Assembly (NCBI RefSeq): GCF_000428765.1
Contig: NZ_AUAO01000003.1
Span: 62,001-126,000, forward strand
DNA length: 64,000 nucleotides
Direction: 5' to 3'
Origin: Brevundimonas aveniformis DSM 17977
GTDB taxonomy: Bacteria > Pseudomonadota > Alphaproteobacteria > Caulobacterales > Caulobacteraceae
Below the pieces are notes generated by a model. That model made no database searches and was not told where the DNA came from. It worked only from the letters and a program-made list of their open reading frames with translations. Position 1 is the stretch's first letter, and every line of letters begins with the position of its first letter. Made by a program: the position numbers and the translations under genes. Below, one piece after another: positions 1 through 9,026 of this stretch.

Positions 1-101
1 CACGAAGATGGACTCCGACAATGTATGCGAAGCGCATTGCACAATAAGGGCCAACAACCTTCGGCTTTGTGAATGTACCGACAACGAGCGGACGGGATCG
101 C

Positions 102-719
102 TCAGTCGTCTCGACTGGCCTTGCGTGGATCGGCCTTGGGGGAGGGGGCCAGGCGCATGACCTCGGCTTGATAGCGTTCGTCGTCCCCCGCGGCGGCGAA
201 GGGCAGGGCCTCGGCGCAGGCGCGCAGCAACGGATCGCGCCAGGTCAGCTCGACCTTGTAGAAGTCGCCCAGCACATAGGGCATGACCAGTTCGCGCTGA
301 CCGGGATGGCCGATGCCCATGCGGGCTCGACGAAAATCAGGGCCGACATGCGCCATCAGTGAGCGCACGCCGTTGTGGCCCGCTGCTCCGCCGCCCGTCT
401 TCATGCGGAAGCGGCCTTCAGCCAGGTCCAGTTCGTCATAGAACGCAACGATGTCCGCGGGCGTTGACTTGTAGAAGCGCATCGCCTCGCCGACGGCGCG
501 TCCGCTTTCGTTCATGTAGGTCTGAGGCTTGATCGCCAGGGCCTTAACCGGGCCATTCGGCGTCGGGATTTCGCCCGCCCGCACCTTGGCCTGAAAGATC
601 GCCCTTTCGGGACCGAAGTTCCATTCATCGGCGATGGCATCAACGGCCATGAATCCGATGTTGTGGCGGTTGTTCTGGTACTTTGGGCCCGGATTACCCA
701 GGCCGGCGATGATCAGCAT
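102..719 (-). CDS. pth: Peptidyl-tRNA hydrolase
   Basis: Cytoplasmic Pth recycles peptidyl-tRNAs that drop off the ribosome by cleaving the peptide-tRNA ester. The 205-residue product has the family N-terminus MLIIAGLGNPGPKY, the catalytic His in NRHNIGF (His19) and the Asp in AFYDELDL (about residue 93), plus the KTGGGAAGHNG segment that binds tRNA. I start at the ATG that gives MLIIAGLGNPG because the reading frame upstream (a GTG at 743) adds eight residues the family lacks, and a GAGAAC ribosome site precedes the ATG. It lies 86 bp downstream of rplY on the same strand, the usual rplY-pth pair. The 101 bp to the window edge hold no recognisable gene. Confidence 0.97.
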   Translation of the reverse strand: MLIIAGLGNPGPKYQNNRHNIGFMAVDAIADEWNFGPERAIFQAKVRAGEIPTPNGPVKALAIKPQTYMNESGRAVGEAMRFYKSTPADIVAFYDELDLAEGRFRMKTGGGAAGHNGVRSLMAHVGPDFRRARMGIGHPGQRELVMPYVLGDFYKVELTWRDPLLRACAEALPFAAAGDDERYQAEVMRLAPSPKADPRKASRDD

Positions 720-805
720 GGCTGTTCTCGAATCTGGGGCCACAAAAGGAAACGGCCCCGCCCGTGTGCCGGGCGAGGCCGCAAAAATCCAGACCCTTAA
801 GGGGA

Positions 806-1483
806 TCAGCCTTCGGAAGACTCTTCGGTCGCTTCTTCGGCCACTTCCTCGGCGTGAGCTTCGGTGGCAGCTTCTTCAGCCGCGGCGTCAGCGGCTTCGT
901 CAGCGGCTTCGGACATGGCAGCCGACGACACCTTGATCGAGGCGATCACGAAGTCACGGTCGGTAATGGTGGGGTGAGCGCCCTCAGGCAGCTTGATTTC
1001 CGAGACACGGATGGTGTCGCCCAGCTTGTGGTTCTTGAGGTCGACGACCAACTCTTCCGGGATCTGGTCGGCGCGGACCATGATCTCAACGTCGTGACGC
1101 ACGATTTCGAGCGCACCACCCTGACGGAAGGCTTCGCACTCGTCCTGGTTTTTGAAGTGGACCGGGATCGAGATCTTGACCGGGGCGTGCTCGTCGACGC
1201 GCATCAGGTCGAAGTGCAGCGGACGGTCAGTGACCGGGTCGAACTGAATGTCCTTGGCGATGACCGGCTGGGTTTCCTTGCCGTACTTCAGGGTCACCAG
1301 GTGACCGAGCAGCTTGCCGGTGTACAGCGACTTGCGGAACGGACGCTCCTCGACGGAGATGGCCACCGGGCCCTTGTCGCCGCCGTACAGGATACCGGGC
1401 ACCTTGCCTTCGCGGCGGGCCTGACGAGCACCACCGGTGCCCACGCCGTCGCGGACTTCAACGTTCAGAATAATCTCGGCCAT
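806..1483 (-). CDS. rplY: 50S ribosomal protein L25 (general stress protein Ctc type)
   Basis: Binds 5S rRNA in the large ribosomal subunit. The 225-residue protein has the L25 domain first (about 1-95; GKVPGILYGG, VTLKYGKETQPVI, DPVTDRPLHFD), then the TL5/CTC C-terminal beta domain (about 100-185), and ends in an acidic Ala/Glu-rich tail of roughly 35 residues, common in alphaproteobacterial forms. I use the ATG giving MAEIILNVEVRDG, preceded by GAAGG; the frame upstream is Arg-rich and not L25-like. A strong terminator-like hairpin sits about 13-46 bases upstream of this start (see separate entry), suggesting leader regulation. Confidence 0.97.
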   Translation of the reverse strand: MAEIILNVEVRDGVGTGGARQARREGKVPGILYGGDKGPVAISVEERPFRKSLYTGKLLGHLVTLKYGKETQPVIAKDIQFDPVTDRPLHFDLMRVDEHAPVKISIPVHFKNQDECEAFRQGGALEIVRHDVEIMVRADQIPEELVVDLKNHKLGDTIRVSEIKLPEGAHPTITDRDFVIASIKVSSAAMSEAADEAADAAAEEAATEAHAEEVAEEATEESSEG

Positions 1484-1495
1484 GAGGCTGCCTTC

Positions 1496-1529
1496 AAAAC
1501 GAAACCGCCGCGCGGGACGTGCGCGGCGG
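1496..1529 (-). terminator. Terminator-like hairpin in the rplY leader
   Basis: On the minus strand CCGCCGCGC (1521-1529 as read on plus) pairs perfectly with GCGCGGCGG (1505-1513), a 9-bp GC stem with a 7-base loop, followed by TTTCGTTTT. It ends 12 bases before the rplY ATG and lies downstream of a plausible promoter at 1562-1590. It is either the terminator of the upstream lipoprotein gene or an attenuator in the rplY 5' leader; the position inside the predicted leader favours the second. Confidence 0.55.
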
Positions 1530-1561
1530 GGGTCTTCGACCCGTGAATTCAAGAGCGGGCG

Positions 1562-1590
1562 TCATTACACGCTTCGTTCGACAGGCGCAA
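1562..1590 (-). promoter_or_regulatory. Candidate housekeeping promoter of rplY-pth
   Basis: Minus strand TTGCGC (1585-1590), 17-base spacer, TAATGA (1562-1567). Predicted start near 1555, giving a leader of about 70 bases that contains the terminator-like hairpin. Consensus match only; no other support. Confidence 0.35.
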
Positions 1591-1629
1591 CAGGGCCGGC
1601 GGTGGAATCACGCCGCCCCGCGGCCTCGT

Positions 1630-2682
1630 CTAGTTGGGGGACTGAGCCTCGCTCGAAACCCCTTCTGTGGTGGAGCCGGCGGGCTCCAGCGTCGGTTGGC
1701 CCGACGCCATCAGGGCCGTCGCGGCAACGGGGCTCAGCGTGTAGGAGCCCCCCGAATCGATGATGCACTGGGCGGTGTCCATCATCAGGTGCTGGCCCAG
1801 ACAGAAGATCTCCTCGTAGTGGGGGCGCGACGCGGCCAGACACTGAAGGATCATCAGGCGGGTGAAGTTCATGCAGTCGGCGCTGACCGGCTCATTCAGC
1901 AGGCTTTCGGTCAGGGGCCTGTTGTTTTCGCCCGCCTGGCCAAGGGCCGCCAGGGCCGCCAGGGCCAGACCGCGTACCACGGCCTGGGTGTAGGGTGGTG
2001 TCGCCTCTGCCGGGGCTAGTGACAGGCCATGTCCGCTGAGGCCAGCCTGTTGAAGGGTCGCAGACGACGTATAGTCGGGGTTCAGCGGGATAGTGCCCAG
2101 AACTCGAACCTGTTCCAGGCGAGCTTCACGGTCAGTGACATGCTGGGCCGACCAGCGTTGGCGCTGGATGTCGTAGGCCGTCTGTTTGATGGCGGCACCG
2201 GCCGCATACATCGAGTTTCCGGTTCCCTGGATCTGCGATGCGATCAGGCCGGCAGCCTGACGCGCACCGGGAAGCTGGGCCGCATAGGCCGGGTCAGCCA
2301 CAATCTGGCGGAACAGGGTGTCACGATTGGCCGGATCCGCCGCCAGGCTGCGGACGCCATTGACGAATTCCGGGGATTGTAGAGCGACGATCGCGGCATA
2401 GGCGACCATGCCGCGCGAAAGCTGGACCGGCTCATAGGCCGCGGCGCTCAGCATCGACTGGCGGACCTGGCCACCGTCCGAAAAGCTCGATGACAGGCTG
2501 GAGGACGTGCCAATATAGGACAGATAGACGGCGGCGGCTTCGGCGACGCCCGAGTTAAGGGCCAGATCCGGCATGGGCGGCGGCGGCGGCGGCGGCGGAG
2601 CCTCCGGCGTTTGACAGGCGGCAACCCCAAGGCTGAGGCTCAAGGCACCGATAAGGCCGGTACGGCGGATGAAGGCACTCAT
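1630..2682 (-). CDS. Predicted lipoprotein, function unknown
   Basis: I do not recognise the family. The 350-residue product has a lipoprotein signal (MSAFIRRTGLIGALSLSLGVAAC, lipobox VAAC with Cys about residue 23), followed by a run of prolines (about 29-36) and then a mostly alpha-helical Ala-rich body. It is probably anchored to the inner leaflet of the outer membrane or the inner membrane facing the periplasm. The start is the Met before the signal sequence; the reading frame extends 44 residues further upstream without protein-like character. It follows prs by 100 bp on the same strand and precedes rplY. C-terminal residues (about 290-350) are low complexity. Confidence 0.8.
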   Translation of the reverse strand: MSAFIRRTGLIGALSLSLGVAACQTPEAPPPPPPPPMPDLALNSGVAEAAAVYLSYIGTSSSLSSSFSDGGQVRQSMLSAAAYEPVQLSRGMVAYAAIVALQSPEFVNGVRSLAADPANRDTLFRQIVADPAYAAQLPGARQAAGLIASQIQGTGNSMYAAGAAIKQTAYDIQRQRWSAQHVTDREARLEQVRVLGTIPLNPDYTSSATLQQAGLSGHGLSLAPAEATPPYTQAVVRGLALAALAALGQAGENNRPLTESLLNEPVSADCMNFTRLMILQCLAASRPHYEEIFCLGQHLMMDTAQCIIDSGGSYTLSPVAATALMASGQPTLEPAGSTTEGVSSEAQSPN

Positions 2683-2782
2683 GGGCTGTATCCTCGGATC
2701 GAACTGACTGGCGACAGTCTGCAAGTTGGATGCCGCCTCAGACCATAACGCGATGCAAAGCCTTGTTCGATGGTTAATCCGA

Positions 2783-3724
2783 CTAATCGAACAGTTTCGA
2801 CACGGATTCCTCATTGGCGATGCGGCGGATTGCCTCGCCGATCAGCGGCGCGATCGACACCGTGCGGATCTTTTTGCAGGCCAGGGCCTCGTCTGACAGG
2901 GCGATGGAATCGGTGACGACCATCTCGCTGAGGACCGAATCCTCCACGCGATTGACGGCCGGACCGGAAAGCACGCCATGGCTGACATAGGCAGCGACCT
3001 CGACGGCCCCTTGCTCTGACAGGGCCTGGGCAGCGTTGCAGAGGGTTCCGGCGGAATCGACGATATCGTCAAACAGGATGCAGCGGCGACCGCTGACGTC
3101 ACCGATGATGTTCATGACTTCGCTCTTGCCCGGAGCCGAGCGGCGCTTATCCACGATGGCCAGATCGGCATTCAGACGGCTGGCCAGAGCCCGCGCCCGG
3201 ACCACGCCGCCGACGTCGGGAGAGACGATGACCAGGTCGGACGCGGCCTTGCCGCCGCGCTGTTCCTTGATGTCCTGGGCCAGCAAGGGAGCCGGCAGCA
3301 GGTTATCGGTGGGAATGTCGAAGAAGCCCTGGATCTGCCCGGCGTGCAGATCCATCGTCAAAACACGGTCGGCTCCCGCCCGGGTAATGAGGTTGGCGAC
3401 CAGCTTGGCCGAAATGGGGGTGCGGCCACCCGTCTTCCGATCCTGGCGGGCGTAGCCGAAATAGGGGACGACAGCCGTGATCCGTCTGGCCGAGGCCCGG
3501 ACCAGGGCGTCCGTCATGATCAACAGCTCCATCAGGTTGTCGTTAGCCGGATAGCTGGTCGACTGAATGATGAAGACGTCCTCGCCGCGGACGTTTTCCT
3601 CGATGACGGCGAAGACCTCGTTGTCAGCAAACCGCTTGACCTGGGTTTTCGTCAGCGGGGCCGCCAACTCTTCGGCGATGGCCCTGGCCAGGGGAGGGTT
3701 CGAGTTGCCGGCCAGCAGTTTCAT
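2783..3724 (-). CDS. prs: Ribose-phosphate pyrophosphokinase (PRPP synthetase)
   Basis: Makes phosphoribosyl pyrophosphate from ribose 5-phosphate and ATP for nucleotide, His and Trp synthesis. The 313-residue length is typical. Visible motifs: N-terminal [18 protein letters not shown], the catalytic flexible-loop region [14 protein letters not shown] ([10 protein letters not shown]), the metal-binding [29 protein letters not shown] and the PRPP-binding loop [14 protein letters not shown] start at MKLLAGNSN, preceded by AGGATGACGCG; the track-length frame has seven extra residues. It is divergent from bamD across a 163-bp spacer that must hold both promoters. Confidence 0.97.
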   Translation of the reverse strand: MKLLAGNSNPPLARAIAEELAAPLTKTQVKRFADNEVFAVIEENVRGEDVFIIQSTSYPANDNLMELLIMTDALVRASARRITAVVPYFGYARQDRKTGGRTPISAKLVANLITRAGADRVLTMDLHAGQIQGFFDIPTDNLLPAPLLAQDIKEQRGGKAASDLVIVSPDVGGVVRARALASRLNADLAIVDKRRSAPGKSEVMNIIGDVSGRRCILFDDIVDSAGTLCNAAQALSEQGAVEVAAYVSHGVLSGPAVNRVEDSVLSEMVVTDSIALSDEALACKKIRTVSIAPLIGEAIRRIANEESVSKLFD

Positions 3725-3887
3725 CGCGTCATCCTTTCGCCCCATAGGGCCCGCCTTGTGGCGCGGCTTCTATATGCGGTAGGCGTTGGGTTCCACCCCG
3801 AACGGGCGTTCTTGGCGCAACTATCTGCCTCGTGTAGAAGCCCGGTCACAGAGTCCGAACCCGTCGGGGCGTTCGAAAGGTCAATCG

Positions 3888-4727
3888 GTGCAGTCAGCTT
3901 CCATTCGTCGCCAGGTCGCCGCCGTCGTTGCGGTTTGTGTCGCGTCCATCGTTCTGTCGGGTTGTGTCGGCGCGCGCGGGCGTCAGCCGCGCCTTCAGTA
4001 TGAAGAGCGTCCGGTCGAGGTCCTGTATTCTGTTGGCTTGCAGAGGCTGGATCAGCGTCGCTTCCAGGAGGCGGTCCAGTTCTTCCAGGAGGTGGAGCGC
4101 CAGCACCCCTATTCGCCGTGGTCACGTCGCGCGATCCTGATGCAGGTCTATGCCCAGTATCAGCGCCAGAACTACGAGGACGCCATTGCGGCGGCGGATC
4201 GCTACATCCAGCTCTATCCGGGCAGCCCGCAGGTTTCCTATGCCTATTACATGAAGGGGATCTGCTACTTCGAGCAGATTGTCGATGTGGGTCGCGATCA
4301 GGCTGCGGCCGGTCAGGCGCTGAATGCCCTGACGGATGTGATGCGGCGTTTCCCCGGCACCCAGTATGCGACGGACGCCCGGGTCAAGATCGACATGGTC
4401 AACGACCAGCTTGCGGGCAAGGAGATGGAGATCGGGCGCTGGTATCTGCGCCGCGACCAGCCGCTGGCGGCGGTCGGCCGCTTCCGCCGCGTGGTCGAGA
4501 TGTATCAGACCACCTCGCACACGCCCGAGGCGCTGTATCGCCTGGTTGAGGCCTATGTGACGTTGGGCCTGACCGAGGAAGCCGAGCGCAACGCCGCTGT
4601 TCTGGGGCACAATTTCCCCGGTAGCCGCTGGTACTCAGAGGCCTATGTTCTTGTTCGCAACCAGGGTGGCCAGCTGGATCAGGAGCCGCAGGAAGAAGGT
4701 TGGCTGCAGCGTCTGATTCCGGGCTGA
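3888..4727 (+). CDS. bamD: Outer membrane assembly lipoprotein BamD (ComL)
   Basis: Essential periplasmic-facing lipoprotein of the BAM complex that inserts beta-barrel proteins. The 279-residue product starts at a GTG (AAAGG upstream) giving a lipoprotein signal with lipobox LSGC (Cys about 26), then five TPR-like helical repeats: RRFQEAVQFFQEVERQHPYS, NYEDAIAAADRYIQLYPGS, and so on. No ATG lies at a sensible place, and upstream residues of the open frame look non-coding. It is followed 34 bp later by recN on the same strand, a bamD-recN pairing that is common in alphaproteobacteria. Confidence 0.95.
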   Translation: MQSASIRRQVAAVVAVCVASIVLSGCVGARGRQPRLQYEERPVEVLYSVGLQRLDQRRFQEAVQFFQEVERQHPYSPWSRRAILMQVYAQYQRQNYEDAIAAADRYIQLYPGSPQVSYAYYMKGICYFEQIVDVGRDQAAAGQALNALTDVMRRFPGTQYATDARVKIDMVNDQLAGKEMEIGRWYLRRDQPLAAVGRFRRVVEMYQTTSHTPEALYRLVEAYVTLGLTEEAERNAAVLGHNFPGSRWYSEAYVLVRNQGGQLDQEPQEEGWLQRLIPG

Positions 4728-4761
4728 GACGAACCGGCCTCGAATCCTCTACAAGCAGGTC

Positions 4762-6462
4762 ATGCTGACCGGCCTGTCCATTCGTGACATCGTCCTCGTT
4801 GAGACGCTGGACCTGAGCTTTGGGCCGGGTCTGACGGTTCTGACGGGTGAAACCGGGGCCGGGAAGTCCATCATTCTGGACGCCCTGGGCCTGGCGACGG
4901 GCGCGCGCGCCGATGCCGGCCTCGTTCGCGGTGGAGCCAGTCAGGGGACCGCCATTGCTGTTTTCGCGCCGTCGACGGACCATCCGCTCTGGCGTGACCT
5001 GGCGGAGGCCGGGATCAATGCGGAACCCGGAGAGGACCTGATCCTGCGCCGTCAGCAAGGTGCCGACGGGCGAAGCCGGGCCTTCATCAACGACCAGCCG
5101 GTGTCGATTGCCGCCCTGAGAGGGGTGGGGGAGCAGCTGATCGAGGTCCATGGCCAGCACGAGACGGTCGGCCTTCTGGATCCCAGGACTCATCGTGGCC
5201 TGCTGGATGATTGGGGTGATCTGTCGGATTTGCTGGGCCGGGTGCAGGCCGCCTGGAAGGCTCGAACCGAGGCGACGTCCGAACTCGCGGCCATGCGCGC
5301 CGCTGCAGCCACGGCAGCCGATCAGGCCGAGGGCCTTGCTGCCGATCTGGCCGAACTGGACCGGCTGGACCCGAGGGCCGGAGAAGAGGCTGAACTCGCC
5401 GGGGAGCGGGCGATCCTCGGGGCGGCTGAGAAGGCCCTGGCCGATCTGGATGATGCCCGGCAAGCCATCGGGGCCGATACGCTGTCGAACCGGCTGGCCT
5501 CAGCCTATCGGGCCGTTGAGCGGGCCCGACAACGTGCCTTGCAGGCGGGGGCCGAAGACAACAATGCCGTCGTTCAGAGGCTGACCCGCGCGGCGGAGGG
5601 GATCGACCGCACCCTGACGGAAGCCCAGGAGGCCCTGGACGCCCTGGATGAGGCGGCGATCGCCTTTGAGTTTGAGCCGGGGCGTCTGGACCGGGCCGAG
5701 GAACGGCTTTTTGCCCTGCGCGCCGTGGCGCGACGATTGAATGTGGCGGTAGAGCTTCTGCCTGACGAGCGGGCCCGGATCAGACGGTCGCTTGATCTGA
5801 TTGAGGATGGTGCCGAGGCCCTTAAACAGGCCGAGGCGCGCGCCACAGAAACGGATGTGGCCTACCGCCAGGTTGCGGATTCGCTCAGCCTGGCGCGACG
5901 ATCCGTCGGTGACCGTCTGGCCGAGGCGGTGATGGCGGAACTTGGTCCGCTCAAGCTGGACAAGGCGCGTTTCCGCGTCGGCCTTGAGGCGCTTGATTGG
6001 GAGCGGGCCGGGCCGGAAGGGCGTGATCGCATTGTCTTCGAAGTCCAGACCAACCCGGGTGCGCCGTGGGGCGGGCTGGCGGCGATCGCGTCTGGCGGCG
6101 AACTGGCGCGCTTTGCCCTGGCCCTGAAGGCATCGCTGGCGAGTCGAGGCCATGCCGCCCAACCCGTGATGATCTTCGACGAGGTCGACCAAGGCGTCGG
6201 CGGAGCGGTCGCGGACGCCGTGGGTTCGCGCCTGGCCAGGCTGGCCGAGCAGGGGCAGGTCCTGATTGTGACCCACAGTCCGCAGGTCGCCGCACGCGCG
6301 GGGGCCCATCTGAAGGTCGCAAAATCTGAAACGGATGCCGGCGTGCGAACCCGTATCGACACGCTCGATGCCGATCGGCGCGAAGAGGAATTGGCTCGAA
6401 TGCTGGCGGGGCGCGAGGTGACCGAGGCGGCGCGGGCGGCCGCCAGAGCTCTCCTCGCCTGA
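4762..6462 (+). CDS. recN: DNA repair protein RecN
   Basis: SMC-like ATPase that helps repair double-strand breaks, acting on DNA in the cytoplasm. The 566-residue protein has the N-terminal Walker A (LTGETGAGKSIILDALGL), long heptad-rich coiled-coil arms (about 150-370), the ABC signature-like IASGGELARFALALK, the Walker B MIFDEVDQGVGG, and the His switch VTHSPQVAARAG, all in the normal order. The start ATG follows AAGCAGGTC. I see no GTTC-N7-GTTC LexA box in the 34-bp gap from bamD, so SOS control, if any, would come through an upstream promoter. Confidence 0.97.
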   Translation: MLTGLSIRDIVLVETLDLSFGPGLTVLTGETGAGKSIILDALGLATGARADAGLVRGGASQGTAIAVFAPSTDHPLWRDLAEAGINAEPGEDLILRRQQGADGRSRAFINDQPVSIAALRGVGEQLIEVHGQHETVGLLDPRTHRGLLDDWGDLSDLLGRVQAAWKARTEATSELAAMRAAAATAADQAEGLAADLAELDRLDPRAGEEAELAGERAILGAAEKALADLDDARQAIGADTLSNRLASAYRAVERARQRALQAGAEDNNAVVQRLTRAAEGIDRTLTEAQEALDALDEAAIAFEFEPGRLDRAEERLFALRAVARRLNVAVELLPDERARIRRSLDLIEDGAEALKQAEARATETDVAYRQVADSLSLARRSVGDRLAEAVMAELGPLKLDKARFRVGLEALDWERAGPEGRDRIVFEVQTNPGAPWGGLAAIASGGELARFALALKASLASRGHAAQPVMIFDEVDQGVGGAVADAVGSRLARLAEQGQVLIVTHSPQVAARAGAHLKVAKSETDAGVRTRIDTLDADRREEELARMLAGREVTEAARAAARALLA

Positions 6463-6559
6463 TCGGGAACACCTCGTCGGATTGAGGATTGATGCACCTT
6501 CGGCGCTCAGATCCGAGGTCTGAACTCAACAGCATCGACGCCCCCAGGATCGGAGATCA

Positions 6560-7198
6560 ATGGACCACGAGCCACCGGATAGCCCGCCGCCGGGTCTTTT
6601 CTCTGAGATCCTGACGGGTCTTGGCGAGAGGGCTGAGGCGCGCCTGACGTTGGCAACTTTGATCGATGCCCTCGAAGCTCGAGCGTTCGGGGCGGGGCTG
6701 ACGATCATCGCTGTGATCAGTCTTTTACCCTGGCCGCCGGGCTCCAAGGTGGTTTTCAGCCTGCCCCTGGCCCTGATCGCGACTGAGGTCGTCTTGCAGC
6801 GCCGCAAGCTGTGGTTGCCGCGTTGGCTGTTGGATCTGTCCCTGTCGCGGGTGCGCTATGCAGCCGGCCTGAAACGGTTGATCGGTCCGATCCGAAGGAT
6901 CGAGGCTTTGTCGCGCCCGCGACTGACTGGGCTGACGGTGGGCTGGATGCGGTCGGTGATCGGGTTGGCTTGTCTGTTTCTGACCGTGATGCTGGCGCTA
7001 CCGATCCCGTTCGGTGACGTCATGCCGGCCTTGACGATCATCGTTCTGGGCTTTGCCCTGATGCAGCGTGATGGGCTGGCCGCGCTGGTCGGCTTGGCCG
7101 GCACCGTGATCTGCTTCGCCTATCTGGTCTTTGTCTGGGAGGCGGTCATGCATCTTTTCGCGGTCGCCGTCGCTTGGGTTCTGGCGCGGGCGACTTAG
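6560..7198 (+). CDS. exoD: ExoD-family membrane protein (exopolysaccharide synthesis protein ExoD)
   Basis: ExoD proteins are inner membrane proteins linked to exopolysaccharide and alkaline stress phenotypes in rhizobia; the biochemical role is unknown. The 212-residue product has the family block LISLLPWPPGSKVVFSLPLA-like (about 50-75) and three to four hydrophobic segments (about 52-78, 131-152, 156-172, 176-205). It starts at an ATG after AGATCA. Its last 53 bases overlap, tail to tail, the 3' end of the convergent patatin gene. Confidence 0.85.
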   Translation: MDHEPPDSPPPGLFSEILTGLGERAEARLTLATLIDALEARAFGAGLTIIAVISLLPWPPGSKVVFSLPLALIATEVVLQRRKLWLPRWLLDLSLSRVRYAAGLKRLIGPIRRIEALSRPRLTGLTVGWMRSVIGLACLFLTVMLALPIPFGDVMPALTIIVLGFALMQRDGLAALVGLAGTVICFAYLVFVWEAVMHLFAVAVAWVLARAT

Positions 7199-8948
7199 GC
7201 ACCGGTTCGTCGGGTGCGGCTTGAAGGTCCAGCGCGCGGGAACGCAGATGCGTGATGGAACCATTCAGTCCTGCGAGGACCTCATAGGCCGCCGCTTCGC
7301 CCGCCGCGACCGCAGGTTCGAACGCCTTCCAGTCGCGGATTTCGACGCCGTCGAGCTTGGGCAGGATGAGGACGTCGGTGGCAGCGCGTGTTGCCGCCAG
7401 CTCCGCACCCGTGGCGATGGTGGCCGAGCGCATCAGGATCGACACGATTGGTGGCCCCTGACGCCACGCCCCCGACAGGATCCATCGCCACCAGGGGCGG
7501 GGGATATCGAGGGCCTTGGGGTCAATGCCGCGGGCGCGCGAGACATCGACGCCGACAATCGGGCCGCGGTGCTGGTCGCGCATGACGTCCGCGGGAAAGC
7601 TCTTCATGACGGCACCATCGACCAGGACGGCCCCATCCTTGACCACCGGCGGCAAGACCCCCGGCAGGGAGATCGAGGCGCGCAGCGCGTCTCGCAGCAA
7701 ACCGATTTCGTGGACCTTGTAGGTATTGGTCGTGATGTTGGCCGAGACGCAGAAGTACGGGAGCGGCAGATCCGAGATCATCGTCTCGCCGAAATTCTCC
7801 TCGAGCAGAGTCTCGACCTTGCGACCGCGCGTCATGGCAATGATCGGCATGGCGATGTCGCTGAGTGGGCTGGCTTCGACGAAGGCGGCCCGGATGCGGG
7901 CCTCCAGTTCGGCCTGAGGCCACTCCAGAGCCAGGCCCGCCGCCATGACGGCCCCCATGGATGATCCGCCGACGAAGTCGAACGGCGTGCCCACCTGGCG
8001 AAGCGCGCGGATGGCTCCGAGATGGGCATAGGCCCGCGCACCGCCACCCGACAGGACAAGACCGACCGACGTGCCGGTGATCAGTCGGGCGATGCGGCTT
8101 TCATCGGCTCCATCGCCTTCGATGACGTGGAACCAACGGTGCGGGGCGACGGTCGCGATCCAGCTCGGCGTCCCGCGGATCGTGTCGCCTGGCCTGCGAA
8201 GGAGAATGAGGTCGCGGGTCTTGTGAGTTTCGTCGATGTCGAGGCGAGGCAGGGCCGCTTCGGCGGGACTGGCTGAGCTGTCCCCGACCAGAAACAGGCG
8301 GTCGACCTGGCGGGCGCACAAGGTGGCCCACGCTGTTTCCTGACGTTCGGCGACATAGAGGACGAAGTCGTGGGCATCTTCGACCCGCCCGAACCAGTCT
8401 GCGGCCGACCGCAGAGCCGCCTGGTCGATAATCTGGACGGTGAAGCCCAGGCCAAGGATCGCCTCGGCCACGCGCTCGATGATGTCCCGGATCGGTGCGT
8501 CCCGGACCGCGACAAAGCCGAAGACGCTGGGCTCATTGGCCCCGGTTCCCTTGTCACGGGATCTGAGAATCATCAGCCGGGCCAGCTCGGCCAGAATGTC
8601 GGGCGTTTTGCGGGCCGCGGCAAAGAAGGCGTCGCGCGGCAGGGCCAGAATCTCGGTGTCGCGCAGGGCCACCACCGTTGAGGTGTGGGCGGTGCCGGCG
8701 ACCAGGGACATTTCTCCGACCGGTTGGCCAGAGGTCACCACCCCAACGAAGTCCGTGTCCTTGCCGTCCTCGCGCCGGAAGACGCCGAGGCGACCGGAGC
8801 GAACCAGATATAGGGTATCCGCCGGGTCACCGGCCTGGAACAGCACTTCACCCCCGGTCAGGGTGAACCAGCTCGCCCCCGACCCGGGAGCCTCGAAGAG
8901 CCGATAGAGATCGGCTTCAAGTTTCGAGTCGCTGCGACGTCGTTTCAT
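7146..8948 (-). CDS. Cyclic-nucleotide-binding domain/patatin-like phospholipase (NTE family)
   Basis: The 600-residue protein combines a CRP-type cyclic nucleotide-binding domain (about 12-135; [37 protein letters not shown]) with a middle region (about 150-290) and a C-terminal patatin domain (about 300-470). The patatin oxyanion loop is [12 protein letters not shown], the catalytic Ser330 lies in GGSSMG and the Asp444 in VDGAV, so both dyad residues are present. By analogy with neuropathy-target-esterase relatives it is probably a lysophospholipase or serine esterase, perhaps ligand gated. It starts only 78 bp from the divergent mccB-like gene and its 3' end overlaps exoD by 53 bp. Confidence 0.9.
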   Translation of the reverse strand: MKRRRSDSKLEADLYRLFEAPGSGASWFTLTGGEVLFQAGDPADTLYLVRSGRLGVFRREDGKDTDFVGVVTSGQPVGEMSLVAGTAHTSTVVALRDTEILALPRDAFFAAARKTPDILAELARLMILRSRDKGTGANEPSVFGFVAVRDAPIRDIIERVAEAILGLGFTVQIIDQAALRSAADWFGRVEDAHDFVLYVAERQETAWATLCARQVDRLFLVGDSSASPAEAALPRLDIDETHKTRDLILLRRPGDTIRGTPSWIATVAPHRWFHVIEGDGADESRIARLITGTSVGLVLSGGGARAYAHLGAIRALRQVGTPFDFVGGSSMGAVMAAGLALEWPQAELEARIRAAFVEASPLSDIAMPIIAMTRGRKVETLLEENFGETMISDLPLPYFCVSANITTNTYKVHEIGLLRDALRASISLPGVLPPVVKDGAVLVDGAVMKSFPADVMRDQHRGPIVGVDVSRARGIDPKALDIPRPWWRWILSGAWRQGPPIVSILMRSATIATGAELAATRAATDVLILPKLDGVEIRDWKAFEPAVAAGEAAAYEVLAGLNGSITHLRSRALDLQAAPDEPVPKSPAPEPKRRRPRKDA

Positions 8949-9026
8949 GGCGTGAGCCTAGTCACGCATCGCCGGTGTGCAAGCGGGGGCTTTGGCGAAT
9001 GCGATCTGGCCGCTAAAGGGAAATCC

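Noticed and set aside
4728..4762. LexA/SOS operator before recN
   Set aside because: No GTTC-N7-GTTC motif in the gap.
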